Shown here in pieces: positions 25,521-37,793 of a stretch of DNA of 64,000 nt. The notes under the pieces were generated by a model that worked only from the letters and a program-made list of their open reading frames with translations, did no database searches and was not told where the DNA came from. Source of the DNA: Agapanthus africanus (Eukaryota > Streptophyta > Magnoliopsida > Asparagales > Amaryllidaceae); NCBI GenBank assembly GCA_030015575.1, contig JASDDO010000016.1, positions 68,445,396 to 68,509,395 on the forward strand. Direction: 5' to 3'. Both the position numbers and the translations under genes were made by a program. Position 1 is the stretch's first letter, and the number at the start of each line of letters is the position of its first letter.

Positions 25521-26553
25521 AGGAATTAATTGGCGGCCGGGAATAGGAGTTGGGGGCTAGGGTTTTGTGTGGTGGTTCCAGGGTGCCTGCACATCTCACT
25601 GTCAACTCAGTTTTAATTTAGGGGTCTCGGGGTGATAGCAGATTCCTAAATACACTCCCAGATTTACAGTTTTCCCCGACATCGTCTCACTAAATCCGTG
25701 TTCTGGATTTAACTCTCAGGTCTGGTCCAAAATAACATCCCACCAGGGGTTCTAATGTCACCACAATCCTCAATTTCATATTTGATTTCAGATCTAACCT
25801 AAACCCTAACTTGAAGTTTCACAAGTCCACCAAACGACACCATATCGACATGAAACTAGAATTGATGCACAAGAAATGAAATACTACTCTAATAGGTGCA
25901 AAATTTACCTTCTTTGGCAACTCAAAAAAATTCTTGAGTTGCTCAAGGTCCTCCAAATCAGCTCTTCCATAGTCCATTGTGTAGCTAGTGAGCTCGGGAG
26001 CAATTTTTGTGAAGTGGGAACGGGGTTTTGGTGAGGGAACTGAGAGGGATCTATGGAGTGAAGGGGGGGAGATGAGGGAGGAGCAGGAGCAGCAGCAGCT
26101 CTTGGGAAAGGGGAGAGAGAAAATGAGAAGCAAAATGATGGGAGTATGGTTCAAAAAGGTGAAGGTTGACTTGGTCTCTCTCTCTCTCATCATGTAACCT
26201 TTATCTTTTCTTTTTCTTTTCCTTCTCACTCAAGGCAAAACCCTAAGCACCCATATCCCCAAAACATGTAACAAGTGTAACAAGTGTAGAAAATGATATG
26301 TGCACATTTTTGCACAAAAATGCTAAAAATCCGATTAGCGATTTTTAATCGCGATTAGCACTAAATTAGCACTTAACTAATCATAAAAACTTTAAAATGG
26401 CATAATTCCATAAAATACCCTATTTTCGAATTTTCCATAATTTTTCCCCATTTATTTGTATTTAATTATACCAGAATATTAAAATATTCATTAAAATAAT
26501 ATTAAATTATAAAAATTCCCAAAAATAATATTTTATTATTTTGAAACGTTACA

Positions 26554-26570
26554 ATCTACCCCCCTTAAAG
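26554..26570 (-). other. Polypurine tract of T3
   Basis: On the minus strand CTTTAAGGGGGGTAGAT lies directly before the LTR start TGTAAC. This is the form typical of Tekay/Del-type plant chromoviruses and fixes the orientation of T3. Confidence 0.88.
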
Positions 26571-28814
26571 AAATTAGGTCCCCGAATTTAAATTTAAACC
26601 CCCAAATACTAAAATATTTCGATACAAATTCCAAGTCGTCGGGGCTCCGAATCATCAATACATAAAACATCATAGCGCAATGCATGCGCATGAGTACTGA
26701 GCAGATAACTCAAAAGCAAAACTCCGTCAAGCATCCCGCAATCATCGGAGTCATGGTAAAGACACAAATGTCAAATCCAATACAAAACCAATATGATATA
26801 GATCAAAACTATACATGTGAATAGCTGATGTAAATGCATGCCAAATCTCTTTTTTTTGTCGCTGTGCGATGCACGTAACACTGCACAGTGGCGGACTTCT
26901 TTCATAAGAAAATAACCATATATGTATATATCTTTTGTTTACTATGTACGTTCCGCCGTTTTGAAAATAATTTAGAAGGGTTTCCTTGTTTTTAAAACGT
27001 TTCGTGTCATATCGGACACGTAGGTATATATGCTGAGACTATAGCTCGCTTTTTGGAAATCCCTTCGATAACTATCAATGCATGCAAAAATATATCCAGA
27101 TATTGTCCTATGACTAGTCCTGCTCAGTACAAAACGAATATTAAATAACAAAAAAAAAGTACTGCTCCAAAAGGAATAAATCCCAAAAATGCACATAACA
27201 CCACCCTGTGCGTCTGGTGCGTACGGAAATCAAAATCCATATATGTGCCATACATGTGCACAGAAACAACATCCAGGTGCAACGGGTGTGCACGAAGCAT
27301 CTGTCATAGACAACGTGTGTGCCTGACAGCTAAATCAGGTGTATCTTACATGCACGAAGAATCTCGATTTAGTGCATCTGGTGTGCACCAAAATCGTATC
27401 TCAAAACATGCGCCCAACACGCGCGAAAGTCCAAATCGGTGCATCCATCATGCACGAAACAAATCTAAACCCTGCGCACTCAACATGCAGGAAATCACGA
27501 AATCCAATAGCAAACGCCGAACATGCGTAAGTCCATTCAAAGCATGGAGTGCAAGAATCAGTCATCAATATCAGGGTCAAAATCGACGATATAATGCGGC
27601 TCAATCAAAAAATCAGGTGTACCGCGATGGAAAATCTCACAACCGTGTGCATCAGCGTGGTCAAACCAAATCAAAACATTAAAAGTGCATGAAAACTATA
27701 TTGGAAGCGTAAATCAAATCACCGGCATAAAATAGGCATGAAATCACAATCAACACCTCAAGAATAATAACTATGCGCCAGGTATAAATACCCAGTAAGT
27801 GCAACCATGGTGCACAAAATCAAATATCATAGAACTCAGTCATCAAGACTAAATCATGCTAACAGAATGCCCAAAATACCAAAATCCAAGGTGACGGATA
27901 CGTGATAATCAAATCACAAAATCACAAATCATAAATACCGCCGTCGGTATATCCTCCTTCGAAGTCGAGAAGGTGCCGATGCATCCAATGCTAGCAGCGC
28001 AAGATATCTACTTGCCTCTTGCTCATGGCTGGCATCCTCTGCCTCTGGTTCCTTATCTTCCCTGTGGATTACCCATCTCACAATCCATCGACTCATCGGC
28101 TCTGTCAGGTGTGCTAACGGAAACGATTCCGTTCTGGCACTTCTCTGGTCATCTCTCGGTCAATCCTCACGACCGCTCGTAAGGCAGTACATCTCTGGCG
28201 CCGACCTCTGGTCCTCTGAGTGCACATCACACATCTGCTCCTGGTGCAAATCTTATTGCAGTAGTGTACTGAAAGGAATACTGCTCAAGGTCTCTTCTGA
28301 TCTCGCCTAAGCCAAACTGTATGGAGGCTGTTACTCTGGCATAATCTTTTCTCGCTCTCTGGACACCCGCGTCCTTAGTACAACATCTACTCGGAAGCTG
28401 GTCGCGTCCCAGCGCCTCTGCATGCATATCCAACCTTTAACCTTAACGGGGAGTAGTAACAGCTCGTCTGTACTTCGCACAAACTTCTTGTCCCGCTTGT
28501 TTGTATCATCGTCCATTTCGACGTCACGTCTCTATCTGCGCACTGCAATGTCCTGGGCTACGGTCCATCCGAAGTCCCGTGCGAACTCTTTACTCCACAT
28601 TGTTCCCATGTCGACCGATTCGGACTCGTCTCATCGCGGCTGTATGGACTGTGCTCCAACGGCTATGCTCGTATCTGGAGTCTCCCAAGCGGTGTGTCCC
28701 ATCACAATATCCGAAAGATGTCGAACTATCCGATCGACTCGTCAGAACCTCATAATCCCCCAAGAGCTCAACATCTTGGGTACAGTTTAATAGTATCGAG
28801 TACATACCACAGCA
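26571..28814 (-). other. T3 interior, 3' side, without recognised coding
   Basis: Immediately inside the polypurine tract the minus-strand GGGGACCTAATTTCTTT phrase resembles the usual chromovirus 3' end. Then comes about 2.2 kb in which I recognise no protein domain on either strand. A degenerate 33-38-bp repeat occupies about 27207-27520. From about 27960 to 28780 base composition is more GC-rich and several frames of 60-120 codons overlap on both strands, but none gives a convincing family match; a decayed gag is possible but not shown. Confidence 0.5.
27207..27520. repeat. Degenerate tandem repeat, 33-38-bp period, with GTGCA...TGCAC dyads
   Basis: About eight successive units follow a pattern like GTGCATC, 3-5 bases, GTGCACGAAA, then an A/C-rich stretch ending AAATC or ATCC. 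Clear units include gtgcatctggtgtgcacc (27378) and ggtgcatccatcatgcacga (27439). Looser copies of the GTGCA and ATGCAC words continue to about 27830. Confidence 0.6.
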
Positions 28815-29000
28815 TCGGTAGTCCAGCCGTAGAAGGGCAAACCCAAGCCTCGCTAATGGCGTCGCGGAACTGCCGCAAACCCTAAGGTTCAAAGGCTTTC
28901 ACACGGCCATTATGTCGAGTTAGGGTTTCATTCTTCTAGAGGGTCCATAGAATCGCTTGCATGTCTTTCCGAATACTTTAAACTTGGAAAATGGGTTCCT
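28815..29000 (-). other. Fragment resembling a copia leader, minus strand
   Basis: The stretch with gtccagccgtagaagggcaa (28828) and cttctagagggtccatag (28934) matches, on the minus strand, the leader regions of copia-C (52110-52265) and Copia-1 (18960-19125). It includes the AACC-TTAG-GGTT core of the leader stem-loop. It looks like a decayed leader fragment and is probably from another copia copy. Confidence 0.6.
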
Positions 29001-29477
29001 GACATTTGATCATCTCAATCGACTCTCAACGAATCTGCGTGAAGTCGCCTCTAGCTGAAAACAATCTATCTGATGATCTCAAATCGGGGCAAGCGAACGA
29101 ACCACATGTCCTAGTCATTCAACCTCGGTGACTAGCGATTCACCATCACATCTCTAAGCATATGCTCATGCTGCAGTGGCTCCAGTCATCTGGGCAATAT
29201 CTCATCATTTGCAGCAGCAACTAGCTCCTTCGTCCGTACGCTAAACAGCGCCTCATCATGAACAAGCAATATATCAATGGTCATCGCATCCTGGCTGGCC
29301 TCTATCAGTGGCTCAATCCTCTGGTACCGATCGGTACGCCCGAGAAATCTCGCAACAGCGATCTGTAAAACGCTCATGGCGCGAAAGCACAATAAGACGA
29401 CGCCTCTATATGCAATCGTATGTCTCTGGAAACATGGCGTGGTTAGTCCTCGTCCACGACGAGCTCACGCTGACCTC
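29001..29477. other. Unassigned stretch beside the copia tandem block
   Basis: A 69-codon frame on the minus strand (29186-29392) contains RTDRYQRIEPLIEASQDAMT but no family is recognised. No LTR end, primer site or repeat of other parts of the window is visible here. The right limit is where copia 3' interior sequence starts. Confidence 0.4.
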
Positions 29478-29627
29478 CAGGGTGATCGAGGTTAGGAGAG
29501 TAGACTCATAGGACAACACGACGGATCCACTCACAAAGGCTTATTCCCAGAGAGAGACTTATATGGGATGGTTGAGTATTAGATACTGCAACCACTGCTA
29601 CAGATGGCCCTAGTGCAAGTGGGAGAT

Positions 29628-31838
29628 TGTTAGTTATATGTATGCCCTAGAGGCCATTACTGTACATTGGATGTATATTGTAGTGGATGCTGGGACATAT
29701 ATAGGTAGGACTTTCTTGCTCGACATGATAGTACGCTATCTGGTTGCTCTTTATCTTAACATGTATACTTTCTGTCTCTCTGTTACATGTTGATAAAGCC
29801 CTTAGGATTTGTACTTGACTTCCAGGACTATGATAAAGATCATACTAGTGGGGCCTGAGTAGTCCATGAGTACATCCTTCAATGTTCCTAGTCGTGGGAA
29901 TATCGAAACGGGGCATCGATATTCCAGAGTAGACTAGCGTAAATCTTCTCGACCCATGTGATGGGCGATGGATGATCCCATAACCATTGGTGTTTGACAT
30001 CAGAGATGGTATGCGGGTGCTCGGTGGAGACTGGGTACACTGAATGGACTGGCCGAGAACTCCCAGATGGTATTATACCTTACGTCAGATGGCAGTTCTC
30101 TGGTGACACTGGTACAGCTTAGTCTGTTAACCCGAGATCGTCATAGAGTCTTGTGTGTCTCCCACTGTGCTTTGATTTCCACCCTACCACGGCTCTACTG
30201 AGTCGTGCAAACAGGTGGTTTTTGGGTACAGTCCCGATTCACACGGAGGCAATGAGCGATAGGAGGGGATTCGTCTCTCCTGGTATTGGGGGTTGATGTT
30301 GCGCTATGCACGACTGGCCATAACTCGAAATCCCTGGCCAGGGTTGCAGTGATATACTGGTAAGAGTTATCAGTAGTTTCACACATGTTATGGACCTTAT
30401 ATCGGCATGACTTATCAAGCTATTGGGGTCTGACGTTTACCACCCCTAGGCGAGATATGCGACATATCAGACGAACAGACCGGACTGTACGGTAAGTGTT
30501 GCGGGTTGGATTCACTGGAGTGTGAGTGGGCTTGCTCGTCGATCTTCTGATCGCTCAATACCCGGGTGGCCGTTACGTTTAGCAGACCGCTTGCGGCTTG
30601 TGGGTGTTTGATATAATCATCACCTGCTGCCGGCGTATTGACGAGTCTTTAGAGTCCTACACAGAGGTTTGCTGGCTCAAGCGAAACGAAATTGGAGCGC
30701 ATATGAGATATGTGCGGGACCGAGAATAATACCAGTATGTGATACTGTATTCTATTCTCGCGATTTGTATCATCGGCAGGTTATATGTGATATAGCCGGG
30801 TTATCGAATCAAGTGTTGATTCGATACATTGATACACTTGATATTAGTCGGTTATATGCAGTATGACCGGATCATTAAATCAAGTGTTGATTTAATGATT
30901 TAATGTATAATTATATATTTGATATATTACTTTACATTAACTAGTATTTGTTCACTTAAGATTGATTATCTCACTTGAATGTGCACATTGTATATATGAT
31001 ATATGTTTGTGCACTAGTTTGTATCATGTTTGATGATACATGCAAACTTGGGTTTGTGTTTATTTTAAACCATGTTTAGGATTATGGTTAGGTTTTATAT
31101 TTGTTTTATTTATTTTCTTTTATTCTTTATTTGGAAAGAAAATGAAATGGTTGATTCTTTTGTTCTTTTGTTGAAGCTTCATGAAGCTTTGACCATTTTT
31201 GTTTCTTTCCTAAACCTAACCATTCTCCTAAACCCTGCTTTATTCTCTACACTTGTTAAACTAACCCAAGGTTGCATAATGATAAGAATGATTTTATTTT
31301 ATATTATTCATAATTCTTATCATATATTCTTTCTTCTTCTTCTTCTTCTTCTTAAAAGAAGAAGAAACCATGATACCTTCAATGGTGCCATGAGAAAAAG
31401 AGTGAGAAATCCAAATCCAAAGTGAACCCACTTCCTATTTCTTCATCCTCTACTACTTGCCATGTAGTATAGGGTGTTTTCTTCATAAGTTTCATGACTT
31501 GGTGAAGTTGGAGCTTGATCTTGAGTTGCCTCGACGTAGATCATCTTCGGCATCCAAGTCGACGACCTAGCCCGATCATTTCTCCGACGAAACCATCGCC
31601 AGAGTCCGGGATCCGATCATCACAGCGAAGGGACATCGTCACGGAGCTATGGAGGTGGAGGACCGGATCTACAAAGGTTGTATTTTCTGTTCACTCTTAG
31701 TTAAGTTGTTAACTTGGATCTTTATCGCCTTACCTCTAGTTACGATCTTGCTGAGGGTTACTTGGCACCTAGAAAAATTTTGATTTTTGCATGTTTGATC
31801 TATTGTGGAACCTCATGGGTGTGCCTAGGAACCATACA
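29628..31838 (+). repeat. Left (middle) copia-B LTR
   Basis: 2211 bp, from TGTTAGTTATATG to ACCATACA, followed after one base by the primer site. It contains a TTC microsatellite near 31329-31352 and the ATATGNGATAT dyads near 30697-30870. Confidence 0.92.
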
Positions 31839-31839
31839 G

Positions 31840-31850
31840 TGGTATCAGAG
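31840..31850 (+). other. Primer-binding site of copia-B (initiator Met tRNA)
   Basis: TGGTATCAGAG one base after the LTR, in the same register as Copia-1 and copia-C. Confidence 0.92.
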
Positions 31851-32038
31851 CCTAGCTAGAGCCTTAGGCGATGAGTAGACGAAGTTAGAAACCCGATCGA
31901 ACCCGAAACCCTAACTCAAAACCACTCTCTGGACTTTTTCTGGAATTCTGGATTTTTGTGAATTAAAAATACCTGAAAAATTCAGTAGGGAAATATAAGA
32001 ATTATGGTGAAAAACGACGGCCTGATCCGTACATTCCA

Positions 32039-32081
32039 CCGCGGAACCGCGAAATACCCTGCTTGGGCCGCGGTTCCGCGG
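32039..32081 (+). repeat. Paired GC palindromes in copia-B leader
   Basis: CCGCGGAACCGCG (32039-32051) and CGCGGTTCCGCGG (32069-32081) are perfect inverted copies, 17 bases apart and 199 nt past the primer site. Confidence 0.85.
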
Positions 32082-32424
32082 CCGTACGGAGGAGTTAAGC
32101 CTTCATCTTTCCACCATAATTCCTATTTCTGTGATTTATATTTTATGGGTATTTTTATTATGACCCAAGGGTTGAGTATTCTGGGGTTGTTTTGGGGACT
32201 CGATGATTCGATCGGATTATTTAACTTTGTTTACTGTGTTTTTCCGGGTATCTTTAGAACATGTTAAAAGGTTCGACCGGATATAAATACCCACTTTTTC
32301 CCCTGCCGGGAAATTTCCAAGTGTTGGATTTTTCCGTGGTTTGAGGACGTTCTGAGTAGTGCAAGTAATGCGATGGTCCCTATAGAAGACAACAAACCTT
32401 AACTCGATTATGTGACCGTCTTGA

Positions 32425-32456
32425 ACTGCCCTTTGAACCTTAGGGTTTGGGGCAGT
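32425..32456 (+). other. Copia-B leader stem-loop
   Basis: ACTGCCC pairs with GGGCAGT and AACC with GGTT around a TTAG loop. It sits at the same place as the Copia-1 stem-loop at 19030-19074 and the copia-C one at 52162-52193. Confidence 0.75.
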
Positions 32457-32743
32457 ACGGCGTGCCACATGTGAGGCGTTGGCTTGACCCTTCTACGGCT
32501 GGACCGTTGGTACTGAGGAATGAAGTGAATTTTTTTAAACTTATTTCATGTGTTGAGCTGTTTCGGGAAAACTTGGGTGTTCGATTATTCGATCGGAAAG
32601 TTTAACATTTTCTATTTATCTGGAATGTGATACAATAATTGGAATTCACAAGTAGTTATGAGATAACTAATATGATTGTTATAAACATAGCACTTTAGTC
32701 TCGCTTGATCGGTTGCCACGGAATTTTGATGTGATCAAAAGTC

Positions 32744-32941
32744 CGTCGCAATCACGTAGCGTACGCGGATACTCGCCGGGTAAACTTAATAGACAGCCTC
32801 ACCCCATAGCCCCGACCAAGTGACTGTAGAAGAACCCCGTCGCTGAAGGAATCCGTTCGGGTGCTCGCGGCAGCGGTGTTCCGCCTTGGTGCACTTCGTC
32901 GACGGCGTCGGGGGTGCGGCCGCCTACTAAAGTTTGCGACG
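32744..32941 (+). mobile_element. 198-bp GC-rich module with CGTCGCAA...TTGCGACG ends
   Basis: It has an 8-bp terminal inverted repeat and much higher GC than its surroundings, with GGCGTCGGGGGTGCGGCCGC near 32904. It is present in copia-B and copia-C (51680-51876) but absent from the matching place in the Copia-1 leader (about 19320). GATC-containing phrases flank it on both sides. It may be a small non-autonomous DNA transposon, but the ends and duplication are not certain. No coding frame. Confidence 0.5.
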
Positions 32942-34963
32942 AGCATTCGATCAGGATGTCAGGAATCTTGTTGAATTACCCGACTTGATATTGAAAAGAG
33001 TTTTCGATAATGAGACTAAAATGCGATGTTTATAATTGTTAGGCATGCGATGTCTAAGTAATTCATTTGGTTAGGCATGCGATGTCTAAAGAGTTTTGCG
33101 GATTCCAACTGTTGTAGTTTTATACTTTCTTTTCTGCGACCGTAAGTGTAATATGTGATATCGCCGGTTTCGTTGCTATATGTCAACGACAATTGGGATA
33201 CACATGTTTACTTACGTTGATGACATGTGATGTTATGTGTTGCTGGATATGTTATATTGGATCGTCGTGTTTGAATAGCCGGGGGTTTTTATGTGAGACG
33301 AGTGTTTTTCATTTTCATTCATGTAAAAACTTGTATGTAATATTCTTTTATTGGGGCACTTCCAGGTTGCGGATGATGTTACCATTTGTATATTATCTAC
33401 TTTTCCGCATTAGGATAGACCCAAGGAGGGGAGCACTAGTAACCGGGTTCTAGGGTCCAATGGGAGACCATCTCGAGGAGTCGAGTCCGGGTCTCCTAAC
33501 CCTAGAATTGGTAGGGTTGCTTGCCGCTCTCGTAGGGGTCTAGGGGTGTGGGATTGGCTATTCATCACAACCGTGGAATCCGTGTTTTATACTGGCTCGT
33601 ATTAAAAACACGGACGTCCTAGTATATCCAATATTTCATATGATATTTTCTGCTGCGTTATTTATGATGTGATCATGTAATATGTTCAGATAGATATAGT
33701 ATATAGTATATATGATATATTATATAGACGTTGCTTATGTTTTACACCCGCGCTAGCCCTGCCTCGCTCTGGCGTTAGTTACCTAACCTAACGGTGCAGA
33801 CGGGACATCGAGGCGAATGCGGATGGCATAAGCGTACGTTATATTTATCTGTGATGATTAGGTGGACTTAATTGATGGGACATTCATTAATAAGATTAAT
33901 GAAAGAAAATAAACCTAAAATATGTTGTGGAATCGAATTTCAAAATAAAACAGGTAGCTACAGTTCTTGCTTTGCATCGTGGTGTTCCTTGTAGAACATC
34001 CTGCACCTTATTCGATGAGGAAAGGACCGAGATCCCTTCACCGGGAGTGACTCCTTTAGCAATAACTGGAAGATGCTACACACTCGGTTTGTCTTTTGAT
34101 TGCTTCTATAGTTTATGCTTTGCACAGTGGTATATATGATATATCCCGCACCTCATTCGACGAGGAAAGGGCCGACGATCCCTTCACCGGGAGTGACCCC
34201 CTTAGCAAAACTAGAAAAGCCTCAAAAACACTCCATTTTAAAAACCATTTGATTCCGCAACGAGATCAAGTTCAAAGCGTTAAAGGTTTTCACAAAAACC
34301 ATTCGCAACCCTCCGTCATTTTAGGAAGTAGAGTACTTAGTATTCGTGCTGTGTTTGTTGACCATAGTCAAGGCACAGTGTACGGTAGCTAAGTGATGTC
34401 TTCCTACACCGCATATGATGCGATTAGTTAGGACAGTCGCGCGACTTTGTTGACCTTAGTTAAGGTCATGTGGGTGGGTCTAATTAATCACGAAATGACA
34501 GGTAGAACTTGACTAGTACTTATGATTTGTTGACCATAGTTAAGGTCATAAGTGCTAGGGGTAAAAACCTTTATCGGGAGTTTCAAGTGTTGAAATTTGC
34601 AATGAGATTGCATACCTTCTATATGATAGTTGGATCCCGATACCCACTGCGAGTAATTGTTACTCCTGGGAGAGTTTTGCACTTTACAATTAGGCGATCA
34701 AGTAGGTGTCTAGAAAGGTGTCAACGGGGTTACGCCTCTGGGAAAACGAGGTTTACTATAATTAGGTCCGTGCGAAAGCACGGGGAACCTCCCTCCAAGT
34801 ACCGACACTGGCCTGGCTGAAAGATTGGCGAACTTGTAGAGTGTAATTAATCCCGGCTAGTCTTTCCTTTTAGGGTTTGAAGGAAGATTTGATAAAAACA
34901 GTGGGAGCCATCCTGATTAGATAAAATATATAACCAATCTAATCTTGCAAGAGCGCACGCAGA

Positions 34964-37700
34964 GTGTTTTCTTCTCTCTCTCTCCAGGTAGCGACCATAT
35001 CACGCCTTAATCAAGATAATAATATGGATGTATTGACCCAACCCGCTTGTTATACTGAGCTGGGGAACGTTGGCCCCGCTCCAACTTATAATGGTTATAA
35101 GACAGAGCAGGAAATAGGGGAATACCAGGATTCCCATGCCACCCAAACGAAGAAAGTGCATATGATGCATCTTCTTCGGGTGTGTTCGTTACATAGAACT
35201 GTTTCTCAATATCCTCTGCGTCCTGGGTATCTGATACCGGATCAGGATCCCAGATATGTAATAAGTTACATAGGGCTACAGGAAGGCAGAGAACTGAGAT
35301 CGGGTGATAAGTTTCATGAGACAGAAAACGGGGCAAGTGTTGCAGCCAAGTCTGTTGGTCACTGTCACCCTGTATTACCAGTACATTGATTCTGAACAAA
35401 TGCTATTAGATACCGAACCTGATATACAAAATCATATCAGTCTCTTTTAGTAAAGAAAGGATATAATTTTGTATTGTTGGATAATGTTTTGAACATCTCC
35501 TATTTTCAAAAGTTGATCGGTTCAGGCACGTTATCTAAAAGCATTGACGTTCTAAATCAAACTACAGTTCTCAGTATACAGAACACACACAAGAGGAAGA
35601 GTTCAGAAATGAATGAATCCTTCTTGAGGTATTGTAGACTAGGTCATGTCAATGTGACCCGACTAGCTTAAGTTACATTTAAGATGCATATTTAAATCAG
35701 TTTGAATTTACATCTTGTGAAACTTGCCAGTCATGTCACGGAGATAAGATGACCATAGCTCTGTTTACTGGAAACAGAGAAAGAGTTAGTGAACTCTTGG
35801 GATGATACATGTTGATGTATGTAGATCCCCTGTCTACACATGCCAAGACCGGTTCTTTGTATTTCATTACATTCTCTGATAATCTCTCAAGATTCAGCCA
35901 TATGTTCCTGTTGAAACATAAGTCCGAAGCTTTTAAGATATTCACAGAATATAAGTTAGAAATAGAAAACCAAAAACTGGGTATAAGTATTATGTCCTAT
36001 GATAAGATCAGGGAGGAGAATACTTGTGCATAGAATTCCTGGATTATTCTAAAGGAGAATGAGATTCTCTCTCGGTGTTACTCCTCTGATTGTACCATAG
36101 CACAACGGTGTATCGGGGCGGAGCAATCACACCATATTAGATATGGTGTGCTCTATGATGAGTACTACTGAGTTACCTATTTCCTTTTGGGGTTGTGCAC
36201 TTGAGAAGATGCATACCTATTGAATTAGATTCGAATCAAATCAGTGCCTACCACTCCATATAAGATATGGTATGGGAAGAGCCTATCTCTTAATTAAGTT
36301 AAGATTTGGGATTGTCCGGCCTATGTCAAAAGAAAAATCCGGACAAGATCGAGGCAAGGTCAGTTCTGTAGAACTGGAAAGGTTCCAGCTATACAAAACT
36401 GCAGCTGATAATTTGACAGAACCAAAGGATTCAATAGTCCCCGACGAACCTCAGCCTCTCCGCCGATCTAGTTGGGTTCCTCACCCACCTGAGAGATACT
36501 TCGGTTTCTCTATGACAGTGGGAGCGAGGATTGCATCATGAGATGATGACCCAACTAGTTTCGAGCTGGCCATCAGGAGTGGGACTATGTAAGAATGGCT
36601 GGATGCTTAGCGATCAGAGATGGAATCCTTATACACCAACAAAGTATGGACTTTGGTTGCTTTAGCTGAAGGGTTAAATCCCCATCAGGAGCAAGTATAT
36701 CTTGAGAAGATTACTTGGTGTAGATGGAAAAGTTGAGACTTTCAAAGCTAGACTTGTTAAAGGTTTTCGTCATCAACCAAGCGTGGATAATGATGAAACC
36801 TTTTCCAGGGACTATGCTTAAGTCCATCCAGATCCTACTTACCATTGCTACATACCATAACTACGATATCTGGTAGTTGGGTGCCATGACTACTTTTCTA
36901 AACAATGATTTAGAAGAGAACGTCTATAAGAACACAGCCAGAGGGCTTCGTAAATAGTGGGAGCAGCGAAAACGTGTGCAACTTGCTTTACAGGATAAAG
37001 CAGGCATCACGGAGTTGGAACATCTGTTTTGATGTGGTAGTCAAAGAGTTTGACTTCATCAAAATGGTAGATGAATCTTGTATGTACAAAAGGGTAGTAT
37101 GGAGTATAGTAATGATCCTCGTAGAGTACATGGATGGCATACTCTTGATAGGAAAGGAGTTTCCTATGCTACGATCGGTCGATCTCCTCTTATCACATAG
37201 ATTCTCCATATAGGATTAAAGTGATACCTCCTAAATCCTGGGTTTTGGATCTATGAGATAGATCTAAATGGATGTTAGGATTCTCACTAGTTGTAGTGAG
37301 ATGGTATCAGTTGATCCTGGGGAGAATCACTGGAAAGGTTCCTGGGTGATAAGGACGACTGAATGTCAGTCGCAGGCATTGTCTTTACCCTCAGTGGAGG
37401 GACGGTATGTTGGAAGATTTCCAAGCTAGATACCGTGGAAAACTAGACGATAAAGGCTGGTAATATCGCTATTAAAGATGCTACCAAAGAGGCAGTTTGG
37501 GTGTATATTGGTTCATAAGATGAACTAGGTTCCCACCATTGTATGACAATGGAAGTGTGGCTTTGGCCCAGGAACCCTGGCCCCATCAGTGACCCAGATA
37601 TATTCTGAGGCAGCATCACCTGATCATGGAGATAGTTGATCTCCAGGGTGATCGAGGTTAGGAGAGTAGACTCAGAGGACAACACGACGGATCCACTCAC
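34964..37700 (+). pseudogene. pol: Polyprotein remnants of copia-B: protease, integrase, RT (fossil)
   Basis: Pieces in order: a protein start shared with copies C and O (SLQVATISRLNQDNNMDVL), integrase zinc-binding region (FLRYCRLGHVNVTRLA at about 35622), integrase core (TGSLYFITFSDNLSRFSHMF at about 35850), an acidic linker before RT (about 36272-36541), and the RT palm (about 36974-37213, IKQASRSWNICFDVVVKEFD). No recognisable gag or complete RNase H is present. The tract is broken many times and cannot give a functional polyprotein. It matches copia-C closely in arrangement, so both come from one reduced subfamily. Confidence 0.82.
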
Positions 37701-37793
37701 AAAGGCTTATTCCCAGAGAGAGACTTATATGGGATGGTTGAGTATTAGATACTGCAACCACTGCTACAGATGGCCCTAGTGCAAATGGGAGAT

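Larger units (their letters stand above)
22322..26553 (-). repeat. 3' LTR of T3, complete, 4.2 kb
   Basis: On the minus strand it opens TGTAACGTTTC and ends GGGTCGTGACA. It carries the inverted repeat at 23949-24014, a palindrome at 25498-25520, CT-rich tracts near 26175-26225 and an AT-rich opening. The frames inside it (for example 136 codons on the minus strand at 25819-26229) are poorly kept in the sister copy and are not regarded as genes. Confidence 0.88.
31851..34963 (+). other. Leader of copia-B
   Basis: A 3.1-kb untranslated leader homologous to those of Copia-1 and copia-C. It holds the paired GC palindromes at 32039-32081, a stem-loop at 32425-32456, the 198-bp GC-rich module at 32744-32941, and three palindromes at 34358, 34450 and 34530. 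A short duplicated phrase (cgatgaggaaaggaccgagatccc near 34014 and cgacgaggaaagggccgacgatccc near 34159) is peculiar to this leader and copia-C. Confidence 0.75.

Noticed and set aside
25819-26229. Minus-strand frames of about 136 codons in the chromovirus-like LTRs (also 17231-17644 and 42517-42702)
   Set aside because: They run in the element's sense direction but are of different length and sequence in each copy and are Lys/Ser-rich from CT/GA tracts, so they are not a conserved protein.
27207-27830. CRISPR-like repeat-spacer array
   Set aside because: The units are degenerate, the spacing is uneven and the setting is a plant retrotransposon.
28227-28892. Possible host gene exon in the GC-richer stretch
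   Set aside because: Frames overlap on both strands, are short, and one covers a copia-leader-like piece; no splice pattern or family is recognised.
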